Shown piece by piece: positions 23,476-31,866 of a stretch of DNA of 35,361 bases. The stretch is from an uncultured Lachnospiraceae bacterium (GTDB taxonomy: Bacteria > Bacillota > Clostridia > Lachnospirales > Lachnospiraceae). The stretch is taken from positions 1 through 35,361 of the forward strand of contig ONAD01000022.1 of assembly GCA_900315735.1 (NCBI GenBank), read 5' to 3'. Each line of letters starts with the position of its first letter. The first letter of the stretch is position 1. The translations under genes were made by a program, and so were the position numbers. The notes under the pieces were generated by a model. It worked only from the letters and a program-made list of their open reading frames with translations, was not told where the DNA came from and searched no databases.

Positions 23476-26145
23476 ATGAAGGATACAATCAGAAAAACAA
23501 CATTACGGCTTTGTATGTTTCTTGCAGTGTGTTTTACATTCCTGATGTTTGGAAATGTAAAATCGGTATTTGCGGCTGATGCAAGTGCAATACTTTATAA
23601 AAATGGAACCAAAGTACAGTCCTATGCCACAATGGATGAAGCATTTAATGCAATGACAGATTCATCCGCCAACTATTCAGTGGATTTAAAAGGGCAGCAT
23701 GTGGTAGCAAGAACAAGCTGGCCGAAAGTAAAATCCATTACGATTGATGGTGGACGAAATAACGCGCAGTTAATACTTCCGGAGGGAACCACAACATTAA
23801 ACAGTAATGTAACCGTCAAGGACTGGCTGACTATTTTACCGGAACCGAAGGAAAAAAGAATGATTTGCGCAACCATTGATGTGCAGAATTATAAATTTAC
23901 GGTAGATGGAACACATGGCTATAAAACAGCACTGGGCTTTATTTATAACTATGACTATTATTATGCTTATTATCTTGATTTTATCAGTAATGGAACAGGT
24001 ACTGTAGATATTAAGAGTGACTGCCAGATGCTTGGAACTTTCCATATGCCAAATGTAACACAGGAAGATGAAATGACATTATGGACACCGGGAGAGGCTG
24101 ATTCACATATTGTAAAATGGACACAGAACAAAACTGTAATGAGCCAGACTCCGGATATTAATTTCCGTACCAATGGAGATGGAAGAATTACAATTGACCA
24201 TGCATATGCCAATGATATAATAGATTCATGGACTTATCGTTTTTCACTTACCACGAAGAGTTTTGCATATGATAGTAATGGAAATCCGGGAACCGGTAAC
24301 CTTACAATAAAAAATCTTGAGGCAGATGGAATTACTTATTCTACCGAAAATAAGGTAATGCCATACTGTGATGTCCGGATTGAAAAGGGACTGGCGGATA
24401 AGAGCTGGCAGGTATCTATCATGGATGATATTTATCTTTCCGGAATTAATGTGGAAGCCACCAAAAATCTGGGTGTAAAAGAAGGGGATAAGGTGATTTA
24501 TGCACCGGATGCAGATGTTTCAAGCTTGTATATAGAGGCAAGAAGAGAATATGTCCATGCAAAGGGGTATCAGTATTCCAGTCAGGGCGTGCAGCCGAAG
24601 ATGGCAGTGGATGCATCCGGAAATGTAGTGATACAGAGTCTGCCGAAATTTACTCTGAACAGCCCAAAGTTGTTAATGACCAAAAATAAGAGCACAACAT
24701 TAAAGGTAACAGAAAAAAGCAGTGATGTTGCAAGCGTAAACTGGTCAGTACAGGGTTCCAATGGAAACCCGAAGATTTCTGTATCCGGTGATGTAAACCA
24801 GGTCACTGTACAGTCACTTGGAGAGATTTCAGAATCAGACAGTATATCTTATAGTGTATATGATACAAGTGGAAATCTGCTGATGAATGGATTCTATATG
24901 GTCAAAGACAAAACAAAGGATGAGGAAAATACAGAAAATGGCATCTGGGAGATAGGTGGTGTAGATTATACTGCGGTATTTGATGGCAGCTACTATGTAA
25001 ATAAATATCCGGATGTAAAAGCAGCCGTTGGAACAGATTTATGGATGGCATTTTATCATTTCCGGAATTATGGAATGGCAGAAGGCCGTCAGGGAAAAGA
25101 GACTTTTGATGTGAATTCCTACCGGAATCAGTATGCGGATTTGCGTGCCGCTTTCGGAGATGATTTGAAATCCTACTATATGCACTATATCAACAGTGGA
25201 CGGGCAGAGGGCAGAAAGGGAACTGGCTGTACCTCCTTACAGGGCGCAACTACTGTATACAATGGAGTAGATTACAGCGCGGTTTATGATTATGACTATT
25301 ATACGAAGAAGTATTCTGATGTTAAAAATGCGTTTGGAAATGATGAAGCAGCCGTTTTGGCACACTTTGTAAATTATGGAATGGCAGAAGGCCGTCAGGG
25401 TAAAAAGACCTTTGACGTAAATTCCTACCGTAATCAGTATGCCGATTTACGTGCCGCCTTTGGAAAAGATTTGAAATCTTATTATATGCATTATATGACA
25501 AGTGGCAAGAAAGAGGGCAGAAAAGGAACCGGTTGTACTTCTTTGCAGGGAGCAGTAACTGTATATAATGGAGTAGATTACAGTGCAGTTTATGACTATA
25601 ATTACTATATCAAGAAGTATTCCGATATTAGAAAAGTCTTTGGAAATGATGATGCGGCTGTGCTTGCACATTTTGTAAACAATGGAATGAGTGAAGGCCG
25701 TCAGGGCAAAGACAGCTTTAGCGTAACTTCCTATCGTAACCAGTATGCCGATTTACGTGCCGCCTTTGGAAATGACCTGAAATCCTACTATATGCATTAT
25801 ATGACAAGTGCTAAGAAAGAAGGCAGGGCAGGAACCGGATGCAAGACCCTGCAGGGAGCAGTTACGGTATATAATGGAGTAGACTACAGTGCCGTATATG
25901 ATTATAATTATTATATAAGTAATAATGGTGACCTGAAAGCTGCTTTGGGGGAAGATGATGTAGCTTTGTTAGCGCATTTTGTAAATTATGGAATGGCAGA
26001 AGGAAGAAAGGCTTCCGAAGAATTTAATGTAAATGTTTATAAGAAAAACTATTCTGATTTACGAAGTGCCTTTGGAAATGATTTAAAGAGCTACTACATC
26101 CATTATATAACCAGCGGAAAAGCAGAAGGCAGAGTCGCTAAATAA
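23476..26145 (+). CDS. Secreted protein with four 102-aa tandem repeats
   Basis: The 889-aa protein has a signal peptide (TTLRLCMFLAVCFTFLMFG, likely cut after VFA-AD near residue 34). Residues about 35-490 include beta-rich, Ig-like stretches (STTLKVTEKSSDVASVNWSV). The C-terminal 400 residues are four 102-aa repeats. Each contains two ~45-aa subunits of the form YDYDYYxKKYSDVxxAFGNDxxAxLxHFVNYGMAEGR. Such aromatic repeats occur in Lachnospiraceae surface proteins and may bind cell wall or polysaccharide; this is not proven. No sortase motif or final membrane anchor is seen. The start at 23476 has AGGAG seven bases upstream. Following the sigma gene by 23 bases, it is probably the operon's effector. 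Confidence 0.82.
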   Translation: MKDTIRKTTLRLCMFLAVCFTFLMFGNVKSVFAADASAILYKNGTKVQSYATMDEAFNAMTDSSANYSVDLKGQHVVARTSWPKVKSITIDGGRNNAQLILPEGTTTLNSNVTVKDWLTILPEPKEKRMICATIDVQNYKFTVDGTHGYKTALGFIYNYDYYYAYYLDFISNGTGTVDIKSDCQMLGTFHMPNVTQEDEMTLWTPGEADSHIVKWTQNKTVMSQTPDINFRTNGDGRITIDHAYANDIIDSWTYRFSLTTKSFAYDSNGNPGTGNLTIKNLEADGITYSTENKVMPYCDVRIEKGLADKSWQVSIMDDIYLSGINVEATKNLGVKEGDKVIYAPDADVSSLYIEARREYVHAKGYQYSSQGVQPKMAVDASGNVVIQSLPKFTLNSPKLLMTKNKSTTLKVTEKSSDVASVNWSVQGSNGNPKISVSGDVNQVTVQSLGEISESDSISYSVYDTSGNLLMNGFYMVKDKTKDEENTENGIWEIGGVDYTAVFDGSYYVNKYPDVKAAVGTDLWMAFYHFRNYGMAEGRQGKETFDVNSYRNQYADLRAAFGDDLKSYYMHYINSGRAEGRKGTGCTSLQGATTVYNGVDYSAVYDYDYYTKKYSDVKNAFGNDEAAVLAHFVNYGMAEGRQGKKTFDVNSYRNQYADLRAAFGKDLKSYYMHYMTSGKKEGRKGTGCTSLQGAVTVYNGVDYSAVYDYNYYIKKYSDIRKVFGNDDAAVLAHFVNNGMSEGRQGKDSFSVTSYRNQYADLRAAFGNDLKSYYMHYMTSAKKEGRAGTGCKTLQGAVTVYNGVDYSAVYDYNYYISNNGDLKAALGEDDVALLAHFVNYGMAEGRKASEEFNVNVYKKNYSDLRSAFGNDLKSYYIHYITSGKAEGRVAK
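24961..26142 (+). repeat. 306-bp in-frame tandem repeat array
   Basis: Repeat starts at the GTA-GAT-TA(T/C) block lie at 24961, 25267, 25573 and 25879, exactly 306 bp apart each time. The fourth unit is shortened at its end. Units 2-4 are closely similar at DNA level, while unit 1 has diverged more, as expected from duplication and gene conversion. Confidence 0.9.
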
Positions 26146-26171
26146 AAAGCTTAAAACAAAGGAGAATTGAT

Positions 26172-26615
26172 ATGTGGAAAGAGTTTAAAAAATTTGCTTT
26201 AAGAGGAAATATGTTAGACCTTGCAGTAGGTGTAATTATCGGTGGTGCATTTAATTCACTGGTAAGCTCACTGGTAGACAATGTGATTATGCCGATTTTA
26301 AGTCTTGTAGTTGGAAGACTGGATTTCAGCAACTGGTTTATTGCACTGGACGGAAAGCATTATGATACTCTGGCGCAGGCACAGGCATCCGGAACCGCAA
26401 CCGTGAACTTTGGAATGTTCTTATCCGGAGTACTGAACTTTATCATTATGGCATTTGTGGTATTTCTGATTGTAAAAGTGATGAACCGCCTGTTCCATGG
26501 CAAAGAAGAGCCTGCTGCACCTACAGAGAAGACCTGTCCATTCTGCAAGAGCAAGATTCCACTGGAAGCAACCCGCTGTCCACATTGTACAAGCATGCTT
26601 GAAATCGAAGAGTAA
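26172..26615 (+). CDS. mscL: Large-conductance mechanosensitive channel with zinc-ribbon tail
   Basis: The 147-aa protein is MscL. The N-terminal amphipathic part and TM1 (FALRGNMLDLAVGVIIGGAFNSLVSSLVDNVIMP) match the family block. TM2 lies around residues 78-102 (MFLSGVLNFIIMAFVVFLIVK). It opens under membrane tension as an emergency valve in osmotic downshock. After TM2 there is a C-terminal zinc ribbon with two CxxC pairs (CPFCKSKIP and CPHC). The start at 26172 has AAAGGAGAA eight bases before it. It follows the secreted repeat protein by 26 bases and may share that transcript. Confidence 0.93.
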   Translation: MWKEFKKFALRGNMLDLAVGVIIGGAFNSLVSSLVDNVIMPILSLVVGRLDFSNWFIALDGKHYDTLAQAQASGTATVNFGMFLSGVLNFIIMAFVVFLIVKVMNRLFHGKEEPAAPTEKTCPFCKSKIPLEATRCPHCTSMLEIEE

Positions 26616-26726
26616 GATAAAAAGAAGAACTTGAAAACAGACCTTACAGGCAAGATTTACAAGCAGACCTTATAAGCAGAATTTATCAACGGAACTGAAA
26701 ACAAAAATAAACAACAGGATGTACCC

Positions 26727-27674
26727 ATGAAATTATATTTAGCTCCTTTAGAGGGAATTACAGGATATGTATACCGGCAGGCTTACCATGCATGCTATGA
26801 AGATGCCGACAAATACTTTACACCATTTTTAGCACCACATACGAAGCGGAGCTTCAATGCCAGAGAAAGAAATGATTTAATCCCGGAGCATAATGCCGGC
26901 ATGTATACCGTGCCGCAGGTATTGTCAAAAAGTGGAGAAGACGTGGCAGCGATTGCAGAAGAACTGAAAGCATTTGGCTATCAGGAAATTAATATCAATG
27001 CCGGATGTCCCTCCGGAACAGTGGTATCGAAGGGAAGAGGTGCAGGACTTTTAGAGGATGAAAGAGCCCTGTTTCGCTTCTTAGATGAAATGTTTGAAAA
27101 GACAGATGCAGATATTTCCATTAAGACAAGGCTTGGTATGGAATATCCGGATGAATTTGAAGGCATTTTAAAAATATACAATCGTTTTCCGATAAAGGAG
27201 CTGATTTTACATCCCCGTGTCAGAGAAGATTATTATAAAAATAAACCGGATTGGGCGATGGTAGAGTATGCGCTGGAGCACAGCAGTAATCCGTTGGTTT
27301 ACAATGGAGATATCTTTACGGTGGAAGATTATGAGCGGTTCGTGGAACGCTTTCCAACGATAGATGCGATTATGTTAGGGAGGGGTGTTATAAGAGACCC
27401 GGCACTCATAGAAAAGATTCGCTCCGGCAGCACACCGGATAGAGATACTGAATTAAAGCGGCTTTATGCATTTCACAATAAGCTGGTTGCCGGTTATCAG
27501 GAAGAAATGTCCGGGGAGAAAAATGTCCTCTTTAAAATGAAAGAATTGTGGTTTTATCTTGGCACACAGTTTACAGGAATTGAAAAAACATTAAAGAAGA
27601 TAAAGAAAGCAAACAGCCTGATAGAATACCAGGCTGCTGTATCAGAAATATTTTCAACCGGTGCAGGAAAATAA
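26727..27674 (+). CDS. tRNA-dihydrouridine synthase family protein
   Basis: The 315-aa FMN-dependent TIM-barrel enzyme reduces uridines in tRNA D-loops with NADPH. The start motif YLAPLEGITGYVYRQAY binds FMN. Cys94 in NINAGCPSGTVVSKGRGAGLL is the catalytic acid. KTRLGM and LHPR, then YNGDIFTVEDYERF and MLGRGVIRDP, are the substrate and phosphate-binding blocks. It resembles the DusC-like short group; the target base is not known. AACAGGATG lies upstream of the ATG. The gene runs towards the minus-strand phosphoesterase with a 16-bp gap and no obvious terminator between them. Confidence 0.9.
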   Translation: MKLYLAPLEGITGYVYRQAYHACYEDADKYFTPFLAPHTKRSFNARERNDLIPEHNAGMYTVPQVLSKSGEDVAAIAEELKAFGYQEININAGCPSGTVVSKGRGAGLLEDERALFRFLDEMFEKTDADISIKTRLGMEYPDEFEGILKIYNRFPIKELILHPRVREDYYKNKPDWAMVEYALEHSSNPLVYNGDIFTVEDYERFVERFPTIDAIMLGRGVIRDPALIEKIRSGSTPDRDTELKRLYAFHNKLVAGYQEEMSGEKNVLFKMKELWFYLGTQFTGIEKTLKKIKKANSLIEYQAAVSEIFSTGAGK

Positions 27675-27690
27675 CCGGAAGAGTCACATA

Positions 27691-28143
27691 TTATTCTGCA
27701 TAAATGGGCAAAACCGAAAATTCGTCCCCGTCCAAAGTCAGAATAGCGATAGTACAGGAGGAACCACTGCGGCTTCGACCGGCACTGCCCGGATTGATGA
27801 AAGTAGTGGTTCCTCTTTTACTCACTTCATAATGGTGGGTATGCCCGGTAATAATAAAATCTGCTTCCGGCAGAGGATAAGACAAATCACTTTTTTTATG
27901 AATAAGATAGAAAATCTTTCCGCCAATGGGTGCTGCCAGAGTCTCCGGCAGATATCTCGTCCATTCACCTTTGTCGCAGTTTCCCTTGATGATATAAAGC
28001 GGAACATGCAGTTCTTTTAAAGCCTCATAACATTTAAGACTTCCGATATCTCCTGCGTGCAGAATATAATCACAGCTTCGCAGCTCTTCTAAAAATGTAT
28101 CTTTTAATACACCGTGTGTGTCTGATAAAATTCCAATTTTCAT
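27691..28143 (-). CDS. YfcE/MJ0936-type metallophosphoesterase
   Basis: The 150-aa calcineurin-like phosphodiesterase carries metal-binding motifs in order: Asp8 and His10 (LSDTHG), HAGDIG, KGNCD, TGHTHHYE and NPGSAGRSR. Members hydrolyse phosphodiesters in a manganese-dependent way in vitro; the cellular substrate is unclear. The start has GGGA eight bases upstream. It has its own minus-strand promoter about 70 bp upstream. The length is normal for the family. Confidence 0.92.
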   Translation of the reverse strand: MKIGILSDTHGVLKDTFLEELRSCDYILHAGDIGSLKCYEALKELHVPLYIIKGNCDKGEWTRYLPETLAAPIGGKIFYLIHKKSDLSYPLPEADFIITGHTHHYEVSKRGTTTFINPGSAGRSRSGSSCTIAILTLDGDEFSVLPIYAE

Positions 28144-28210
28144 AAAATTCCCTTTTCCTGTTTGAAACCTTTGTTGTTAGGGCGGATTACTGGTTTGGGG
28201 TTACTTTTTC

Positions 28211-28239
28211 ATTTTATAACGGTTATAATGAAATAACAA
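28211..28239 (-). promoter_or_regulatory. Promoter of the YfcE-type gene with embedded palindrome
   Basis: On the minus strand, TTGTTA (28234-28239) and TAAAAT (28211-28216) are separated by 17 bp. The palindrome TTATAAC-G-GTTATAA (28213-28227) overlaps the -10 and spacer and could bind a regulator. Confidence 0.55.
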
Positions 28240-28407
28240 GTGTCCGGTGATTGGGAGAGGGGAAAAGACATCGATAAATCATTGGAATAGAAAGAGAATT
28301 TGATTTACTTTAAAATACCGTAGTTCTAAGACACAAGTTTTTCTTTTGACGATAAGAACAGTCTTTCCAATGTTTGACAAAAAACACTGTATTGTTCGCC
28401 GGAACGC
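28240..28407. other. Gene-free stretch before repeat copy 2
   Basis: Together with flanking DNA this is part of a 537-bp divergent intergenic region. No supportable gene, RNA or terminator is seen in this stretch; reading frames here lack ribosome binding sites. Confidence 0.4.
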
Positions 28408-28585
28408 GGATATCTTATGATGCTTGCTAGGGGCACTTGGAATTTCGTCTGGTAATAGGCAACGCTGGCACAGGGACGTGCCAGCGAGGCGCATTTGAGC
28501 ATGGATGCGAATATGCACCGGTTGCCGGAAAAGCCAATAAGCAGAACAAAATTCTTAGTGTCACTTGCAGACGTTGTACCGCATC
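28408..28585. repeat. Structured dispersed repeat, copy 2
   Basis: The 178-bp element is homologous to 21347-21525 in the same orientation. The outer arms (28429-28437 with 28557-28565), GGCAAC/GTTGCC (28458-28463 with 28521-28526) and hairpin GCTGGCAC/GTGCCAGC (28464-28471 with 28478-28485) match the first copy's fold, with several base changes that keep pairing. A 27-nt stretch is identical in both copies (28490-28516 and 21428-21454). It lies about 95 bp before the endonuclease IV gene. Confidence 0.7.
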
Positions 28586-28680
28586 TGACTTCAATGGACA
28601 AGCTGGCACGGAGAAAAAGATAGAATAGTTATTATGACGTAACGTTAAGTGAACGCAGAAAAAGGAAAAAGGAGAAAAAT

Positions 28681-29514
28681 ATGTTTCGAATCGGTTGTCA
28701 TTTATCATCATCAAAAGGCTTCCTCGCCATGGCGAAGCAGGCAGAGGAAATCGGAGCCAACACATTTCAGTTTTTTACCAGAAATCCAAGAGGCGGAAAA
28801 GCGAAGGATTTAGATGCCAAAGATATAGCGGCATATCAGCAGTATGCTGCGGAGCATGGCATCGGGCAGATTCTTGCCCATGCACCCTATACCATAAATG
28901 CCTGCGGCAAAGATGAGCGGGTGCAGGAGTTTGCCAGAGAGACCATGGCAGATGATTTGCGGCGGTTAGAGGAGATACCGGACTGCAAATATAATTTTCA
29001 TCCGGGCAGCCATGTGCAGCAGGGAGTGGAAGTCGGAATTGAAAAGATTGCAGGAGTCTTAAATGAAATCATGTGGCAGGAGCAGAAGACAACCGTGCTG
29101 CTTGAGACCATGGCTGGAAAAGGAACGGAAATCGGACGAAGCTTTGAAGAACTTAGGGAGATTTTAGACCGGGTAAAGTATCCGGAGAAAATGGGCGTCT
29201 GCTTAGATACCTGCCATGTTTTTGATGGGGGATATGATATCAGCGGACATTTGGATGAAGTGTTGGAAGAATTTGACCGCATTATCGGACTGGATAAACT
29301 GTGTGCCATTCATTTAAATGATTCGAAAAATGTATTGGGCAGCCATAAAGACCGCCATGAATGTCTGGGCGCAGGAAATCTGACCATGGATGCCATCATA
29401 CGGATTATTAACCATCCGGCATTGAAGGATTTGCCATTTTATCTTGAGACACCGAATGATTTAGAGGGCTATGCCAGAGAGATTGCTATGCTAAAGGCAG
29501 CAAGAAAGGGTTAG
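28681..29514 (+). CDS. nfo: Deoxyribonuclease IV (AP endonuclease)
   Basis: The 277-aa enzyme incises DNA 5' to abasic sites in base-excision repair. The TIM-barrel family motifs are all present: GCHLSSSKG at the start, [34 protein letters not shown] and [22 protein letters not shown], which supply the three-zinc cluster ligands. The length is normal. AAAGGAGAAAAAT lies just before the ATG. The upstream intergenic region contains repeat copy 2. A short AT-rich hairpin with a T run directly after the stop may terminate it. Confidence 0.95.
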   Translation: MFRIGCHLSSSKGFLAMAKQAEEIGANTFQFFTRNPRGGKAKDLDAKDIAAYQQYAAEHGIGQILAHAPYTINACGKDERVQEFARETMADDLRRLEEIPDCKYNFHPGSHVQQGVEVGIEKIAGVLNEIMWQEQKTTVLLETMAGKGTEIGRSFEELREILDRVKYPEKMGVCLDTCHVFDGGYDISGHLDEVLEEFDRIIGLDKLCAIHLNDSKNVLGSHKDRHECLGAGNLTMDAIIRIINHPALKDLPFYLETPNDLEGYAREIAMLKAARKG

Positions 29515-29531
29515 CTTAAAGGTTAAGTTTT
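29515..29531 (+). terminator. Weak terminator after nfo
   Basis: CTTAA-AGG-TTAAG followed by TTTTT forms a 5-bp AT-rich stem with a T run. It is weak by the stem criterion. Confidence 0.35.
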
Positions 29532-29604
29532 TGGGAGAAAAGAACGATATATCAAGTATAAGACGGCATGGAGGCGATTTTGTCTTAAAATTAGGAGGAG
29601 AAAC

Positions 29605-30267
29605 ATGATTCGTGTAACAGGAAATAACAGCCTTTTGATGAGTACCTTGAATACGGACACAGATAATGATACAAAAGTGGTGGACCTGTTAAAAAAGAGT
29701 GGCGAGACAGAGAAGAGCAGCAAGACAACCGGGAAAAAGAGTGAAGAATATAACAGTGTCAAGAAGTCTGCATCCTCACTCAAAGCAAGTGCAACAGTAT
29801 TAAGCGAAACAGGAGCGGATTCCATTTTTGCCAAAGCAGAAGAAAGTGGAGATTATTCCGATGTGATTTCACTGATTGAGCGTTTTACCGGAGATTATAA
29901 CAGTCTCTTAGAAAGCCTGTCAGATCTTGATACAGACAAATCTGCAAATTACAGCAAGGAATTAAAAAGCATCATTTCCGGTCAGAGTGAAGCGTTACAG
30001 AAGGTCGGCATTACCGTAGACAGTAATGGAAAGCTTGTAATAGATGAGGAAACTCTGAAAAATGCAGATAAGAAGGAATTAAAAGACCTGTTCCAGGGAG
30101 AAAATTCCATTGCAGGAAAAGTTGCAGATAAGAGCATTTACATCGGAGCAAATGCTGCGGCTGACCAGTATGTGGACAGTTGTGCCAACTATACAGCAGG
30201 TGGTACATCCGCAGAATATGCCCAGATGGCAAATTTGATAGGCAGTTACTTAGACTCTCTTTCTTAA
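29605..30267 (+). CDS. Hypothetical protein with FliD-C-like segment
   Basis: The 220-aa Ser/Lys/Asp-rich protein has no signal peptide or membrane segment. Residues about 85-185 (YNSLLESLSDL, then LQKVGITVDSNGKLVIDEETLKNADKKELKDLF) resemble the C-terminal domain of flagellar hook-capping proteins of the FliD type, where the phrase 'G..dG.L.lDe..L' is typical. It lacks the rest of FliD and no flagellar genes lie nearby. AGGAGGAG precedes the ATG by six bases, so it is well translated. A flagellar or surface-filament link is inference; motility is compatible with the chemoreceptor gene at 33790. It converges with the pyridoxamine kinase gene at a 2-bp gap. Confidence 0.65.
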   Translation: MIRVTGNNSLLMSTLNTDTDNDTKVVDLLKKSGETEKSSKTTGKKSEEYNSVKKSASSLKASATVLSETGADSIFAKAEESGDYSDVISLIERFTGDYNSLLESLSDLDTDKSANYSKELKSIISGQSEALQKVGITVDSNGKLVIDEETLKNADKKELKDLFQGENSIAGKVADKSIYIGANAAADQYVDSCANYTAGGTSAEYAQMANLIGSYLDSLS

Positions 30268-30269
30268 GG

Positions 30270-31106
30270 CTAAAGTGTCACTAAGTCAGAAAGAAGCGGT
30301 TCGAAGATAACGCCCTGTAAAGTATCATCCGAAAGTGACTGTGAATAGGAAATACAGGAAGCAATAAAATGAGCTGCCTGCGTGGTGCATTCCTTTAAGG
30401 AGAAGCCACGTAAGGTAAGTGCAGATACGATACTGACGAAGATATCGCCGGTCCCGGGATAACCCGGGCCGGCTTTTTTCGTAGAAACAGTGTCCACATT
30501 GCCGTTGTCATCGGAAATATAATTAAGGAAAGTATCGCTCTTTGGACAGCCTGTGATAATGCATTTTTTCACACCCAGAGCATGAAGCTTTTCGGAAATG
30601 GAAGAAAGCTCCGAATCGGTGCAGTCATGCTCCGGATACGGTGTATCCGTTAAGAGGCAGGCTTCCGTCAGGTTTGGTGTGATAATATCACCCCGGGATA
30701 CAAAGTCTTTCATGTAATTGCAGAATTCCGGTGTTATATGCTGATAAGCTTTTCCGTGGTCACCCATCACCGGGTCTATGATAAAAAGAGGTTTTTTGGT
30801 GAGAGAATCATAGTAATGGGAAATGGCATGAACCTGTTCTTTGGCACCAAGGTAACCGCAGTAAATACCGTCCCAGTTCATGGAAAGGGCATTCAGTGCA
30901 GCAAAATAATCCTTAAGCTGTCCGGTCAAATCAATTTTTAAATGGGTAGGAAAACCGGTATGGTTGCTGAAAACAGAAGTAGGTACAGGGATTCCCTGTA
31001 CCTTACATGCACTTACCACCGGGAGAGACACGCTCATGGAGCAGCGTCCCACACCGGATATATCATTGATAATCAGAAGTTTTGGTGGTAAAGTATTTAA
31101 TTTCAT
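30270..31106 (-). CDS. Pyridoxamine kinase (PdxY-like)
   Basis: The 278-aa ribokinase-fold enzyme phosphorylates B6 vitamers with ATP. The N-terminal substrate region is NDISGVGRCSMSVSLPVVSA with SVFSNHTGFPT. FIIDPVMGDHGKAY is the kinase core motif, and GPGYPGTGDIF holds the catalytic Gly-Thr-Gly-Asp anion hole. It converts pyridoxal, pyridoxine or pyridoxamine to the 5'-phosphate in salvage. Its first bases overlap the end of the ECF S-component gene by four bases, so import and phosphorylation are translationally coupled. The length is normal. Confidence 0.9.
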   Translation of the reverse strand: MKLNTLPPKLLIINDISGVGRCSMSVSLPVVSACKVQGIPVPTSVFSNHTGFPTHLKIDLTGQLKDYFAALNALSMNWDGIYCGYLGAKEQVHAISHYYDSLTKKPLFIIDPVMGDHGKAYQHITPEFCNYMKDFVSRGDIITPNLTEACLLTDTPYPEHDCTDSELSSISEKLHALGVKKCIITGCPKSDTFLNYISDDNGNVDTVSTKKAGPGYPGTGDIFVSIVSALTLRGFSLKECTTQAAHFIASCISYSQSLSDDTLQGVIFEPLLSDLVTL

Positions 31107-31702
31107 GCGCGTGCGCTTTCCTTTCCAAGACGTGGCAGCATATTGGATTTTGCCAGTACAGGACGCAGTGCCATGTATACAGCAGTTGCTACGATAACGG
31201 ATAAAACTGCATTGATGCTGGTTGCTGCAATGTTAATAGAAAGTGTAACTTCTGCTGCAGGTTTTCCTAAGATAACCAGTTTGTAGAAGTAGCCGAACAG
31301 CGGGTCAAATACAACGTTGAATAACAGTCCGCAGATACTTGCGATAACAACCCATTTGAAAACGTGTTTGGTATCTTTGGAAGTAGAAATTTTACCAATT
31401 TTGTGTGCAACCAGACCGGTAATCAGGCCGATGCAGAATTTTAAGATAAAAGTCTTTGGTGCGTATACAATGTAAATCGGGTCTAAAAGGTCACCGATTG
31501 TCATACCGATGGCACCGCCGATTCCGCCATAGACACCGCCTAACAGTAATGCACCTAATACACATACAGCATTTCCGAGGTGGATAGATGTAGCATCTCC
31601 GCCAGGAAGTGCAATTTTAATCTGTAAGAATGTGAATACCACATAGGAAAGTGCTGCCATAAGAGCAGTCAGTACAAGTTTGTAGATTCTTTCGTTTTTC
31701 AT
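31103..31702 (-). CDS. ECF transporter S component, probably for vitamin B6
   Basis: The 199-aa integral membrane protein has about five or six segments (LVLTALMAALSYVVFTFLQI, LGNAVCVLGALLLGGVYGGIGGAIGMTIGDLLDP) in the pattern of ECF substrate-binding subunits. It would use shared EcfA/EcfT energising subunits, which are not in this window. The four-base overlap with a pyridoxamine kinase gene suggests a B6 vitamer as substrate, as in PdxU-type components; this rests on context. The start at 31702 has AGAGGAC upstream; the frame extends 37 codons further without a ribosome binding site. Confidence 0.85.
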   Translation of the reverse strand: MKNERIYKLVLTALMAALSYVVFTFLQIKIALPGGDATSIHLGNAVCVLGALLLGGVYGGIGGAIGMTIGDLLDPIYIVYAPKTFILKFCIGLITGLVAHKIGKISTSKDTKHVFKWVVIASICGLLFNVVFDPLFGYFYKLVILGKPAAEVTLSINIAATSINAVLSVIVATAVYMALRPVLAKSNMLPRLGKESARA

Positions 31703-31866
31703 AATAAAGTCCTCTTTTCTTTCTCTTTGTTGCGGTTTATCATAAAACAGAAATGGCATTATAAAAACATCCAATTTTGATAAAAATGACCATGCCAGTT
31801 TAAAAGATAACACAGGATAGTCCTCTTACGCATATGATAATAAAAAGGCTGTAAGGGGATTATATT

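Noticed and set aside
26640..26690. Imperfect direct repeat around CAGACCTTA before the dihydrouridine synthase gene
   Set aside because: Two short, degenerate copies only, with no structure or motif to support a function.
27616..27638. 7-bp inverted repeat CAGCCTG/CAGGCTG near the end of the dihydrouridine synthase gene
   Set aside because: It lies within coding sequence, no T run follows, and the stop is ~35 bases downstream; probably chance.
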